Positions 24,098 to 35,190 are shown, numbered from the stretch's first letter. The stretch is 64,000 bases of DNA from Centrapalus pauciflorus (GCA_020465985.1 JAANYP010000162.1:232293-296292); one strand, 5' to 3'. Numbers and translations: made by a program. The notes: generated from the letters alone by a model not told the origin.

Positions 24098-25132
24098 CCT
24101 GCAAAGGTGCATCAAAGTTAGAATAAAAAACTTTAAATGATAAGACAATTCTGTGGATGTTGAAACACAATTCTGCTTTTTGGAGGACCAACTCACCAGT
24201 CTATCTGCAAAATCAGCATCGGAAAAAGCGGTAAGATAACAAAAAATGCGTTTTACCGCAGTTAGCTGTGATTCTTTCGGGTCGGCCTGAAATCTAGCAC
24301 AGAGACATGTTGAAAACATTATATCCAGCCTACTAGCAGTCAAAATCCAGTAAGGATCCTATCATCCCTCTGTAAGTTGTATTATCGACACTTTTCTCTG
24401 AAGGATCGGTGTCTAACTTACAGTTGGAGGCCATGGGAGCTGCGATACTCGTGCAAGAGTCTAACTTATACTTCTTGAGAATGTCAAGAGTATATTTCGA
24501 CTGGTTTACAAAAATCACATCCTCAAGTTGTTTGACTTGTAATCCGAGGAAAAAGTTCATTTCCCCCATCATACTCATCTCGAACCTGGACTCCATTAGG
24601 GCTGAAAAATCCTTAATTACTGTCAGTAGATCCAAATATAATTTCATCGACATATATCTATACTAGCATTATATGTGGGCCTTCCCTTTTAGTGAACAGA
24701 GTTGTGTCCACTACACCTTTACAGAAACCGGCAGAAATAAGGAAATTAGAAAGACTATCATACCATGCGTGAGGTGCTCGTTTTAAACCATACAGGGCTT
24801 TATCTAGCACATAAACATGACCAGTTTTATGTGCGTCAACAAAGCCTTTTGGTTTTTCAACATACACCTCCTCGTTAAGTTCACCGTCTAGAAAGGCAGT
24901 CTTGACGTCCATTTGGTACACTTTGAAATCCTTGTGTGCCGCGTACGCCAAGAAGATTCTGATTGCCTCGATCCGTGCAACTGGAGCGAAGGTCTCGTCA
25001 TAATCTATCCCTTCTTGTGTTCGGTAGCCTTTGGCAACAAGTCTTGCTTTATTCCTTATCACGATGCCGTTCTCATCTCGTTTGTTCTTAAAAATCCACT
25101 TTGTTCCGATCACTGTACGGTCTTTTGGTTTG
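24098..25132 (-). pseudogene. RT and RNase H fragment of Copia-C2
   Basis: Minus-strand fragments contain GTKWIFKNKRDENG, YDETFAPVARIEAIRIF, YQMDVKTAFLDGELNEEV (first catalytic aspartate present), YGLKRAPHAWYDSL, FFLGLQVKQ, YRGMIGSLL, SDADFAD and KKQNCVSTST. The YVDD segment is disrupted near 24650, small deletions remove parts of RNase H near 24230, and the RNase H tail is lost at about 24150. The sequence stops at the Copia-B LTR. Confidence 0.85.
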
Positions 25133-25415
25133 TGTTAGGTTATGTTTTAATTGATGGAAACAAAGTCTAGGGGTTGTTTTGTATTTCTTTGATAGTTGTC
25201 AAATATGTATATATATAGTATCTTTGACTTTCAATAGTGATAGATCTGACAGTTTACACTTTTGTACGGAGGATAGCAGTTACTAATTCTGAAATATTCT
25301 CTCAAGCTTTTGTAATCGAAATTCTCTGATAATCAACCATTCGGTTAGTTGTTTGATTACTAATTTGTTATTGTTCTTAATATGTTGTATGATTGATATG
25401 AAACTATAATTCACA
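25133..25415 (+). repeat. 5' LTR of Copia-B
   Basis: Starts TGTTAGGTTATG, ends AATTCACA, and the primer site follows two bases later. Contains an AT-rich TATA-like stretch (tgtatatatatagtatc, near 25205-25220). No second copy is visible in the window, so the ends rest on the TG/CA termini, the primer site, and the abrupt break in Copia-C2 homology at 25132. Confidence 0.82.
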
Positions 25416-25417
25416 GT

Positions 25418-25429
25418 TGGTATCAGAGC
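25418..25429 (+). other. Primer binding site of Copia-B (initiator tRNA-Met type)
   Basis: TGGTATCAGAGC directly after the 5' LTR, identical to the sites in Copia-A and Copia-C. Confidence 0.95.
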
Positions 25430-25569
25430 TTTAGGGGTGAATCTTCTGATCTGAGATTGATTTTTTTCGAAACTACTCACTGTTCTTGAGATATTTTTTT
25501 TTCGAAAAACCCTAAAATCACTAAGGGTTTTTAATCTATTGATCATTACCAGTGAATATTGGATCGAAG

Positions 25570-26476
25570 GTAAAGGTTTGAAAGACGAATCAATTGAGTA
25601 TAAACTTGAATTGATTCACAAAACACAAAAAAAGATCTAGGCAATTTTATTAAATTTTGAAAAATATAAAAACGAGTATTGTTCCATTGAAAAAGTCAAA
25701 CCTAGATCTATTTTTGCACAAAGGTGTTTCACAAAAAGTGTTTGTATTCAAAATCCTCGTCTTCGATTGCAATTTGAGTGAAAATGGGAAAATTTTTGGA
25801 TTTAATTTGAATTTCAGACTTGAAAAAAAATCAGAAAGTATTAAGAAACTCGAAATACACATATCCTGTGTGTTATTCGAGTTGAATATTTCTGTTATTC
25901 GAGTTGAATACATGTGAAATTCGAGTTGACAAAAGTGTCAATCGAGTTAACAATCATTGTCAATCGATTTGACAACCACAATCAATCAAGTTAGATATAA
26001 AGATTGATCGAGTTTATTAGAAGTGAAAATTACTCAAGTTTCAAAGCAAATTCGAGTTTCATTTCAAGCAAATTCGAGTTTCATTTCAAGAAAATTCGAG
26101 TTTCATTTAAAGCAAATTCGAGTTTCATTTTAAACAAACTCGAGTTTCATTTCAAAGTCAATTCGAGTTTTCTTTCAAACTCACTCGAGTTTCACATAAG
26201 ACTCAATCGAGTTTCACATAAGACTCAATCGAGTTTCACATAAGACTCAATCGAGTTTTACATTAAACTCATTCGAGTTTCACTCTAAACACATTCGTGT
26301 TTCACTCTAAACACATTCGTGTTTCACTCTAAACACATTCGAGTTTCACTCTAAACTCATTCGAGTTTAACACACATATTAATCGAGATTGTTGCAATAC
26401 ATCAACATCAAGTGTATTCAGTGTCTGAGTCAAGTTGATTATTGCTACTAACAAGCAACTGTGTTGTAGATTTCAG
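25570..26476 (+). other. Candidate leader intron of Copia-B
   Basis: The donor GAAG|GTAAAG is at 25570. A perfect TACTAAC branch-site match lies at 26446-26452, 24 bases before the acceptor GATTTCAG (ends 26476). The putative 907-base intron contains the whole 22-bp array, and the gag ATG is 89 bases downstream. No transcript evidence is available here; the assignment rests on the consensus sites. Confidence 0.5.
25870..26375 (+). repeat. Leader array of Copia-B: about 23 units at 22-bp spacing
   Basis: The core ATTCGAGTT (TCGA palindrome centre) recurs with its C at 25878, 25900, 25922, 25943, 25965, 25987 and 26009. After a small slip it continues at 26053 and then every 22 bp (one 23-bp step) to 26362. 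The later units read roughly ttcgagtttcactctaaacaca. The earlier units are more diverged outside the core, yet the spacing is kept. A translation of this stretch (26004-26243) is only the repeat and is not a gene. Confidence 0.92.
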
Positions 26477-26565
26477 TACTAATCTGTGTTTCCAAGTTTG
26501 ATCAAAATTTTCAATCTCAATCGGAGTTCATCAGATCTTGGACAGTTTCCCATATATCAATCAAT

Positions 26566-29500
26566 ATGTCTAAAGACGCTCTGGCAATGGGATTAGAAAC
26601 CAAACCCCCAATTCTATACAGGGGTGAATATGTTCAATGGAGGGAGAGGTTTCTTGAATTTATTAGTTTTCATGATCTATCGGAAGTGATGCTGAAATCC
26701 TTAACAGAAGGACCAGCCACTTTTATGGAAACAATCCCAGGAGTACCAACTGGTAATCTCCCAATTCCACCAAGGACAGTAGAGGACATAAACTGACTGA
26801 GGCACAAAAGAAGAGGAAATTAGGGGATAAAACTGCCAGAAAGTTACTTTTGATATCCATCCCCAATGATATTTACACATGCCTCACAAACACAAAAACT
26901 GCTAAGTCAATTTGGGATGAAGTGTGTAAAATCATGAGGGGATCTGACAGAGCTGCCACAAACAGGGCTAGAAACAGCCTAATGACGTTTGAAAATTTCA
27001 GAGCCCGTGAAGGTGAACTACTGGAAAACAGTTACCTAAGGTTTGTGAATTTGGTAAGTGAAATGAAACGAAACGGAGTGACAAAGTGCAACCTGGACAT
27101 AAATGTCAAATTCTTAAATGTTCTGAATCCTAAATGGGGAAAATATGTTATGATTATCCAGCAAACAAAAGATATTGAAGAAATGGATTTTCATATGATA
27201 TTTGAAAACCTCAACAACTATCAAGAGGTTGTGTTGAGGAAAATATCAGGAAAGAAGAAAGCCGAGGAAGAAACTGCTGATCCATTGGCTCTACTGGCAA
27301 AGAAAAAGTACAAATACAAAATGAAAAAGGAGAAAAGAGTCGTAGTCAGCAGTACATCTTCCGAATCAGAATCCTCAGATTCATCTGCTGATTCAGAGAT
27401 AGAAGAGATGAAAAAGCAGATGGCACTGCTTACAAAAGCATTTCAAAAGAAATTCTACAGAAAGCCAACCAACAATAAGATGCGCTATAAAACAGGCTCG
27501 AGGAAAATTGAGAAGAAGGACAAATATTACAAATTTGGAGAAAGTAGTGGAAGAAAGACTGACAAATATGAAAAGTCAGACAAGTCAGCAAAGAAAGAGT
27601 CAGAACAAAAATGTTACAACTGTGGAAAACCAGGTCATCATGCCCGAGAATGCAGATCCCCAGTAGTCAAAAACTCAGACTACTATACAAGAAAGGCTCT
27701 CTTAGCCAAAGAAAAAGAGTCTGGCAAAGCTCTTATGGCGGAGGATGACCACTGGTTGCAGTTATCTGAAGATGATGACATTTTGGATGAAGATGCTCAT
27801 ATTTGTCTCAAATCAGAAATTTTCAATGAGTCAGAATTTAGTGAATCAGCATTGATAGCTGAAGATGAAGTATGGGATGGATTAACTGATGAAGAGGATG
27901 TAGAAAGACAAGAATCTGTGTCTGATGAAGAGGAAGAGACGGAAGAAGTTGCATTGATGGCAACTGGCAAAAATGAGGCTGAAAATGATGAAGATTCAGA
28001 GTCTGAAAAATCAGATGGTTCAGATAAACCGGAGGTACATTCTAATTCTAACTCTGATATTGATGAATCATGTATATTAGAAGAAAAACTAACTCATATG
28101 GCCTTTATGCTTAAAAAGTTTGAAAAATCTTTAAAGGCGGAAAAGAAAAATATTCATTCTTTGGAAAACAAACTTCGTAATGAACATAACTTAGTTTTAG
28201 ACTTTTCCAAAGATAAAGCATTAGCTTTACGAGCAGTTTCAGACTTACAAGATAAGGAAAGAGAACTTCAAAGCAATATACTCAATCTTAATCACAATAT
28301 ATCTGATTTACAAGAAAGACTGCGAATAGCAGAATTAGAAGCTTCAAACTTTTCTGTAAAATATCATGTTATTTTTGAAGAACGAACTTAACTTTATGAG
28401 AAAATAAAGAAGATGGAAGATGAATTTATCAAAAGAGGGCAAACTATTCAAACAATTTATTTAAATCAACCAAAAGACACAGAATTTTATAATTCTAAAT
28501 CTGGAATTGGTTGGGAAAATCCAAAGTATCTGACAAAAGCAATATCTAGTTCACCAACATTATATGATGTCAGATACATGAACTTAGGATTAAAAATGGC
28601 ATTTATGAAAGCCTCTGAAGAAGTAGAATCTAGTGAAGAAATAAAAAGATTACGATCAGACAAAATGCAAAATTCTGGTGATTATACCAGAATAAATGAA
28701 ACAAGTAATATTCATGATACTAAAGAAAAGTACATTCAAACATATTCTGAAAAGGATTTGTCTGAATTACCTACTCAATCTCAAAAAGTATATCTGCCAT
28801 ATTTAATTTTAGAAAAGATAAATTCTGATCTAGAATTGAAAGTTAAAAATTTTGAGACAGAGAATGGAACTCTTAAGGCTGAACTAAGAACAATCGAACA
28901 ACTGTTGCAAGATCAGCATAAAAACATAAAGTTGTCTGATCCACAATCCTCTACTTCTCTAGATTCTATAAATTCAGAAAAGGAATTTGATCTGTACATG
29001 CACTCTGATTTTAATTCATTAGAGCAAATGTTTGGTAAAATTGATGAATTTGTCAAACCTTTGCATAACAAACAATCAAATGATAATAAAGAACCTGTTA
29101 GAATTCTGCAAAGAATGTCTACAGATTCTTTAAAATCATCTGAAAATTCACCATTATTACAACAAAAGAAGGAGAAAACAAAAGTTATTGTTAATACTCC
29201 TAACTTTGAAAAGGGTGAATAATCTTCATCAGCGGACTCAATTGCACTTAAAGTCCAATCTTCAAAAGGTATGAGAAATTTACAGAAGAAACGAGTATCT
29301 ATATCTACTAATTCTTATACTTCTTTTATGTCAGATATCATTGTGAACGGTTCGAGAAAACAAGTTTGGCGAAAGAAGAAAAAGAACAGAAAAACAAGAG
29401 TATAAAACAAGAGTGGCGCGTGAAGGACAAAATTGTTACAGATAGAAATAGCAAAATTGAACATTCTGTCTGTAATAATAAACTTGTTAATAATTTTTGT

Positions 29501-29831
29501 ATAAAGTTTTCAAGAACGGACTTAATTGCTTTGAATTCTTTTACTTGTTAGCCTTCAATTGTTAAATCTAATAAGCCCGTCTGGCAACCGAAGAAAAAGG
29601 ACCCATTTTATGAACAGAAAAAGGTTCCACAGAAAAATATTTCAAAAACAATTCCACCACGAATTGTACAAAAGTGGATACCTAAAAAACAGTTCAAAAG
29701 TGGGTACCTAAAATAACTTCAAATGATAAGCTAAAAGTCATATCTGTTAGGAAAACAAATAATACTGTGCATGAATTACCTAAAACAAAAGTACCCAACT
29801 ACAAGTGGGTACCTCATGTGCTCCTTCGTCT
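26566..29831 (+). pseudogene. gag of Copia-B, broken
   Basis: Starts MSKDALAMGLETKPPILYRG, with capsid motif YVQWRERFLEFI. There is a frameshift near 26796, a TAA at 28389-28391, and a TAA at 29220-29222. Capsid helices run to about 27300 (SIWDEVCKIM, SYLRFVNLVSEM, PKWGKYVMIIQ). A Lys/Ser/Asp-rich stretch follows, then a CCHC zinc knuckle CYNCGKPGHHAREC near 27610-27655. The segment 27700-28070 is very acidic. A long coiled-coil region (28080-29000) with regular leucines and Glu/Lys follows. The tail (29560-29830) has repeats of the WVPK/KWIPK type common before the protease in Sireviruses. The protein would form the virus-like particle. Confidence 0.87.
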
Positions 29832-30964
29832 TATAGGTAAACCATGTCTGGTATCTTGACTCCGGATGTTCCAAGCATATGACCGGACAACGAGACACAC
29901 TCACGGACTTTGTAGAAAAGTTCTGTGGGACGGTCAGATTTGGAAATGATCAGTTTTGTCCGATCAAAGGATACGGAAGTCTCAAATACGACAAAATTAC
30001 CATCCAAAAGGTTTTCTATGTTGATGGTCTTGGACATAATTTGTTTAGTATTGGACAGTTGTGTGATAAAGGTTTAGAAGTCAATTTCAAAGCCAATCGG
30101 TGCAGCATCAGATCCGGAGAAGGAAAGGAAATTTTGGCAGGAAACAGGAAAACAAATTTGTACTCCATTGATTTAGCTTCGATTAATCTGAAGAAAGATG
30201 GCTGCTTAATGTCAAAAGTTACATCTAAAACAGCATGGCTGTGGCATCGTCGCCTTTCACATCTGAACTTCAATGAGTTAACCAACCTAGCAAAAGGAGG
30301 GTTAGTTAAAGGGCTGCCGACGCTCAAATTCCAAAAAGAGCAGTTGTGTGTCGCATGTGAAAAAGGAAAAATGACAAGAGCTACACACAAATCCAAAACG
30401 GAACACTCATCCACGAGAGCGCTGGAATTACTGCATATGGATTTGTGTGGACCAATGAGAGTACAAAGCATTAATAAGAAACGATATGTATTGGTGATAG
30501 TTGATGACTATTCACGATACACATGGGTTTTCTTCCTGAGGTCCAAATCAAATGCAACCGAAAGGATCATAGACTTCATCCGGAAAATACAAGTGAAGTT
30601 GCAACTCACAATTCAAACAATCCGCTCAAATAACGGAACAGAATTCAATAACAAATCACTTGACACATTCTTAAATTCAATAGGAATTACGCATCAGTTT
30701 TCAGCTGCTCGAACTCCACAACAAAACGGTGTCGTTGAAAGAAGAAATCGGACACTAGTGGAATTCGCTAGGACGATGTTGGCATATTCAAATTTACTGT
30801 TATTCTTGTGGGCAGAAGCAGTTGCAAAAGCTTGTTTCACACAGAATCGTTCAATCATAAATAAGAGATTCGGAAAAACTCCTTATGAATTGATTAATAA
30901 ACGAATACCTAATATTAAATTTTTCCATGTCTTTGGTTGCAGATGCTTTATTCTAAACGACTAA
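29832..30964 (+). pseudogene. Protease and integrase of Copia-B
   Basis: Protease begins VWYLDSGCSKHMTG (DSG near 29858). GAG-pre-integrase (WLWHRRLSHLNF, CVACEKGKMTRATH) and the integrase core follow. The first catalytic acid is in HMDLCGPMR. The second position reads IRSNNGTEF, with asparagine where aspartate is normal. The third is in NGVVERRNRTL. The Asp-to-Asn change is a single-base transition and should inactivate integrase. The frame stops at 30962-30964 and resumes beyond it with NLGKFNQKADEGIFIGYS. Confidence 0.88.
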
Positions 30965-33245
30965 GATAATCTTGGAAAGTTTAATCAAAAAGCAGATGAA
31001 GGAATATTCATCGGATATTCAAAGGAGTCGGTTACCTTCCGAGTGTACAACAAGAGAACCAAGACAGTCAACGAGAGCGTGAATGTCTAATTTGATGAAG
31101 GAGTGGTAATGGCTTCTGAACACACCAGTTCAGGACCCGAACCTAAGACGCAGACTTCATTGGAGTCATCTGAACAAAATGCAGAACACTCAGAATTACA
31201 TAAGTTGTTTGAGAATTTCTATGAAGACTATTTTGAAAAGCCCAAAACAAATGTTCTAAATTTGGTGCCTGACAGGATTACTGAAAAATCCAGTCGTAGT
31301 CTCTGATCTTTCTCAACAACAAGTTTCAGAAGAAACTGGAGAAGCCTCAACAGCAAATGTGCAGTCGACTACTGAGATTGTACAACCCATTGAACCTCCA
31401 TATTCTTCTGAAACCCCCATTAATTCTGAACATTCAGAAGCTCCAACCTCAGATGTCCAACCTACAACATCTGAAGTAACTCTTCAACCATATCTAGATC
31501 GTAATCCCAATCAAGACTAAATAGAACCGTTTCCACATACTTTTAAGTGGACAAGAAATCATCCAATAGAAAACATTATTGGTGATCCATCCGCGTCAGT
31601 CCAAACCAGAAGGGCAACCATAAATGAATGTTTATTTTCAAATTTTTTAAGTAAAATAGAGCCCAAGAATGTAAAAGAAGCACTTCTGGACGCTGATTGG
31701 ATTGTGGCGATGCAAGAAGAACTGAACTAGTTCGAACGGTTAAAGGTCTGGAGACTTGTTGAGCGCCCAAAAGACAAATCCATTATAGGCACGAAATGGA
31801 TCTTTAAAAACAAGAAAGATGAACATGGAGTAATCATTCAGAATAAAGCTCGTCTCGTAGCCAAAGGATACAGCCAACAAGAAGGGATTGACTACGATGA
31901 AACGTTTGCACCAGTTGCACGAATTGAAGCCATTAGAATGTTTTTAGCTTTTGCCGCTCATAAAAACTTTACAGTATATCAAATGGATGTTAAAACTGCA
32001 TTTTTAAACGGGGAACTAACAGATGAAGTATATACATATCAGCCCGAAGGTTTTACTGATCCTTCAAGACCTGATCATGTATATATTTTAGATAAGTCAC
32101 TGTATGGCCTTAAACAAGCACCGCGTGCTTGGTATGATGCACTTTCAACAAATCTGTTGAAATGTGGATTTACAAAAGGTGCAGTTGACACAACCCTGTT
32201 TATAAAACGTCAGGGGTCGGATATCATAGTTATACAAATATATGTAGACGACATAATATTTGGGTCTACAAATCCCGAATTTTGTAAGAAATTCGCATTT
32301 TTAATGTCCCAAAAATTCGAAATGAACATGATGGGGGAAATAATTTTTTTCTTAGGATTACAAGTAAAACAATTAGGTGATGGTATTTTTATCAATCAGT
32401 CAAAATATATACAAGACATGTTAAAGAAATCTAACATGGTCAATAGTACTCCTATGAAAACTCCCATGGCTCCGGATTCAAAGTCAAAACTCGATGCGGA
32501 CATCTCAGGGAAACCTGTAGATGTGACTCATTATCGCGGTATAATTGGGTCATTAATGTACTTAACAGCTAGTAGACCAGATATTATGTTTGCTACATGT
32601 GTCTGTGCAAGATATCAGGCAAATCCTAAAGAATCACACTTAACAGCTGCGAAACGAATTTTAAGATATCTCAAAGGAACTCCAAATCTTGGTTTGTGGT
32701 ATCCTAGAGAATCTTCATTTAATCTGACTGCTTTTTCTGACGCTGATCACGCAGGTGATAAGATGGACAGAAAGAGTACGTCTGGAGCAGTACAGTTCTT
32801 AGGTGACAAACCCGTATGTTGGTCATCCAAGAAACAACAATGCGTCTCATTGTCTACAGCTGAAGCAGAGTACGTTGCCGTATCTTCTTGCTGTTCTCAG
32901 GTGTTGTGGATGAAGAGCCAACTGCGTGATTACGGGTTTACACCAAAGAAAATACCAATATATTGTGATTCTCAGAGCGCAATAGCTATTGCATCAAATC
33001 CGGTGCAACATTCAAAAACAAAACACATTGACATTCGGTATCATTTTATAAAAGATCATGTAGAAAATGGAAATATAGAATTATATTTTGTACCTACTGA
33101 ATATCAACTAGCTAATTTGTTTACCAAAGCGTTAGATGAAAAACGGTTTAATTTTTTTTGTATACAAATTAGGTATGTTGAATCGTTAAGATTTAATAAT
33201 TCAGTAGTTTCAATATATAATTTTAAAATTTTCATTTTTTATTGA
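30965..33245 (+). pseudogene. Reverse transcriptase and RNase H of Copia-B
   Basis: After a broken INT-RT linker with stops at 31088, 31306 and 31518 and one at 31728, the open part (31938-33245) is intact in its core. It shows QMDVKTAFLNGEL, YGLKQAPRAWYDAL, YVDDIIFGSTN, FFLGLQVKQLGDG, YLTASRPDIMFA, FSDADHAGDKMDRKSTSG, STAEAEYVAVSS and HIDIRYHFI. All three RT aspartates are present. A T-run near 33150 shifts the last codons, so the normal ending is replaced by an extended tail to 33245. Confidence 0.9.
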
Positions 33246-33325
33246 TTTTAGTCTGATGTTAAATTCTTGAATCTTAAAGAGTTAATATTCCTTGGAATTT
33301 AACAAAATCTGAATTGTCATGTGCA

Positions 33326-33461
33326 GGGGGAGCAGAAAATATTTTTTTCTGATTTTGCGTAAATCTGATAAAAATTATCTGATATTTTGTAGGGGGAGCA
33401 GAGCTGAGAAAAAGAATACACATTTGAGGGGGAGCAGCATTCAGAAATTGAAGGGGGAGCA
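33326..33461 (+). repeat. Four polypurine-tract-like words after pol of Copia-B
   Basis: GGGGGAGCA occurs at 33326, 33392, 33428 and 33453, within 136 bp and directly after pol. No LTR follows them here. Multiple polypurine tracts downstream of pol have been described for Sireviruses, so this supports the lineage. Copia-C has one such word (TAGGGGGAGTG, minus strand, near 44391-44401) at the same place. Confidence 0.75.
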
Positions 33462-33728
33462 TTTACATAATTTTTTTTTGTTTGTTGTTTGTTGAATTTA
33501 ATATTTTGTTTTGTGTGTTGTATTTTTTTTTTTTTTTGTAAATCTTTTCATTTTTTTAAAATTTTTTTTTTGTGTTGTTTTAATTTTTTTTGTGTTGTGT
33601 TTTGTCTTGTTGAAATTTTTTTTGAAATAATAAGTAGGTGTTGATGTTTTTAAATGGGTTTTTCTTTGGAAAATATGGGCCGACATTATCATACTTAAAA
33701 TTCAAATATGGGCCGGGTGAAATCCAAC
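33462..33728 (+). other. T-rich non-coding stretch of Copia-B
   Basis: Long T runs with G interruptions (33470-33640) precede the TATA box. The antisense ORFs here are lysine- and threonine-rich translations of the low-complexity sequence and are not genes. Confidence 0.6.
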
Positions 33729-33735
33729 TATAAAG
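33729..33735 (+). promoter_or_regulatory. TATA box of the ORF3 transcription unit in Copia-B
   Basis: TATAAAG in caactataaagttgag. About 140 bp further lies a splice donor (33873), and the ORF3 ATG comes after a 1.3-kb intron-like segment. The interval between is C/A-rich and ATG-poor, like a plant 5' UTR. Confidence 0.5.
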
Positions 33736-33872
33736 TTGAGTTTTAAAATTCAAACTAAACTTTTCGAACCCTTGACTACTATTCACCGTCTACTACACAA
33801 CTTACTTCACCATTAAGAAACATCAATTTTCTACATATATTCGATAGATTCAAGCAAGCAGTTCATTAATCT

Positions 33873-35182
33873 GTGAGTAAAATCGTATATCTCTTTCGTT
33901 CATTTCAATATTAACTACTGTCTGTGTCTGTTAGTATTATATCTTTTTGTGTATTTTTGAGTATGTTAATGGTGTTTAGAATTAGTGGTTCATAAATCTG
34001 AAATTAAATGTGTGGTAAGTTTTGATTTATGAATGTGAACATGAATCTGAAATTTCATGGTTCAAATCAAACCACACAAACCAAAAGTTTGATTTTCGTT
34101 TCAGAAAGTTCGTGTTCTTCATAATTCTGAAATTTGAATTTTTATCAACTTTAATGTTGTTTTTGTTCAAAGTCCAGTAAATCAAATGTGTTTAAAATGT
34201 ATTTTCGAGGTGGATACAAGTTTTCAATCACTGAAAAACAACAAGGAATAAATTTTTGATTTATCAGTGTATAGAAGACTTGAAATAAATACATACAGAA
34301 TTTCTCGAATAAAAGCTTTAGTCGAGAAAGCCTAAGACCCATTCGAGTTGAATCAAACGTTATTCGAGAAAGTCCAAGAGACATTCGAGTTGATGTCAAT
34401 ACGACTCGAGAAAACCCAAGAGTTAATCGAGTTGATTGAAATGATAATCGAGAAAGTCTCTGTGTCACTCGAGTTGACTAAGTGTTTATTCGAGAAATTT
34501 ATGTGTGTCATGCGAGTTGACTGAATACAGGACTTAGAAAATTTTCAGAACTTATTGTCCAAGAACACTTACAGTTTTATTCGAGTTGGGGTAATGTAGT
34601 TATCGAGAAAATGTCTTCTTCATTCGAGTTGAGTGTTAGACATAACAGAGAGTCCACATACTCTCATGTTCCATTCGAGTTTAATACTTGTTTCATTCGA
34701 GTTTAACAAGTATTTAATTCGAGTTAGTCATATGTTGATTCGAGAAAATGCCTTATTTATTCGAGTTGAACTACTAGAACATTCGAGAACACTTAAGGCT
34801 TAATTCGAGAATTTTCATGTTTTATTCGAGATTCATACTTGTGTCACCCGAGATTAATCAAGAGTCATTCGAGAAAGTTGTAGTTTCATTCGAGTTTTAA
34901 AAGGAGATTTTTCCTAAGTGTTGAATGTTTAATGTTTTAAGAAAAATGTCACATTTTTTTAAAGAAATTGTTATAAACTTGTGTTTTTCTAACATTGGTC
35001 TCTAAACGATTGACTCTAGAGTCCTTTCAATAATAGTCTATTATTGTCTGGAATCCCGATGCCTTAAACAGAAAATCACAACTTTTTACAATTTCTGATA
35101 AAATGTTACAATTTTTCTACATTTTAAGGATTGTCATTTATGTACATGATCTGACTAACATGATCTTTTATTTGGTTTACAG
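33873..35182 (+). other. Candidate 5'-UTR intron before ORF3 of Copia-B
   Basis: The donor GTGAGTAAAA is at 33873. The acceptor TTTATTTGGTTTACAG ends at 35182. A GACTAAC branch-like site lies at 35153-35159, 23 bases before the acceptor. The ORF3 ATG follows 9 bases into the next exon. The interval has no ORF of its own and holds the 21-bp array. A long 5'-UTR intron behind a TATA box is a common plant gene layout. Confidence 0.5.
34300..34897 (+). repeat. Pre-ORF3 array of Copia-B: about 28 units at 21-bp spacing
   Basis: The core TTCGAG recurs with its C at 34306, 34323, 34344, 34365, 34386, 34407, 34428, 34449, 34470, 34491 and 34513. After some decayed units it continues at 34582, 34604, 34625, 34677, 34698, 34720, 34741, 34762, 34784, 34806, 34827, 34849, 34870 and 34891. 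Most steps are 21 or 22 bp. Over much of the array two unit types alternate, TTCGAGTTG and TTCGAGAAA, giving a 42-bp higher-order period. It uses the same core as the leader array at 25870-26375. Confidence 0.9.
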
Positions 35183-35190
35183 GTGTTCAA

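Larger units (their letters stand above)
20340..25132 (-). mobile_element. Copia-C2, 3' part of a minus-strand copia element
   Basis: Contains a 3' LTR (20340-20685), polypurine tract, ORF3, and the 3' half of RT/RNase H, all matching Copia-C at moderate divergence. Two features shorten it. A deletion of roughly 2.2 kb joins RNase H directly to the ORF3 acceptor region near 24150. The sequence also stops at 25132, exactly where the 5' LTR of Copia-B begins. The expected remainder (RT start, integrase, gag, 5' LTR) should lie beyond Copia-B, outside the window. Confidence 0.85.

Noticed and set aside
26004..26243. ORF of 79 codons
   Set aside because: It is the translation of the 22-bp tandem array (repeated Phe/Ser/Asn) with no independent support.
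25870..26375. Regular short repeats that might suggest a CRISPR array
   Set aside because: Units are contiguous or nearly so, with no unique spacers of constant length, and lie in a plant retrotransposon leader.
33498..33786. Lysine/threonine-rich minus-strand ORFs
   Set aside because: Translations of T-rich low-complexity DNA.
34151..34468. Antisense ORF rich in SRL/STR repeats
   Set aside because: It is a translation of the 21-bp array on the other strand; 63 bp of period-21 repeat gives a 7-residue protein repeat automatically.
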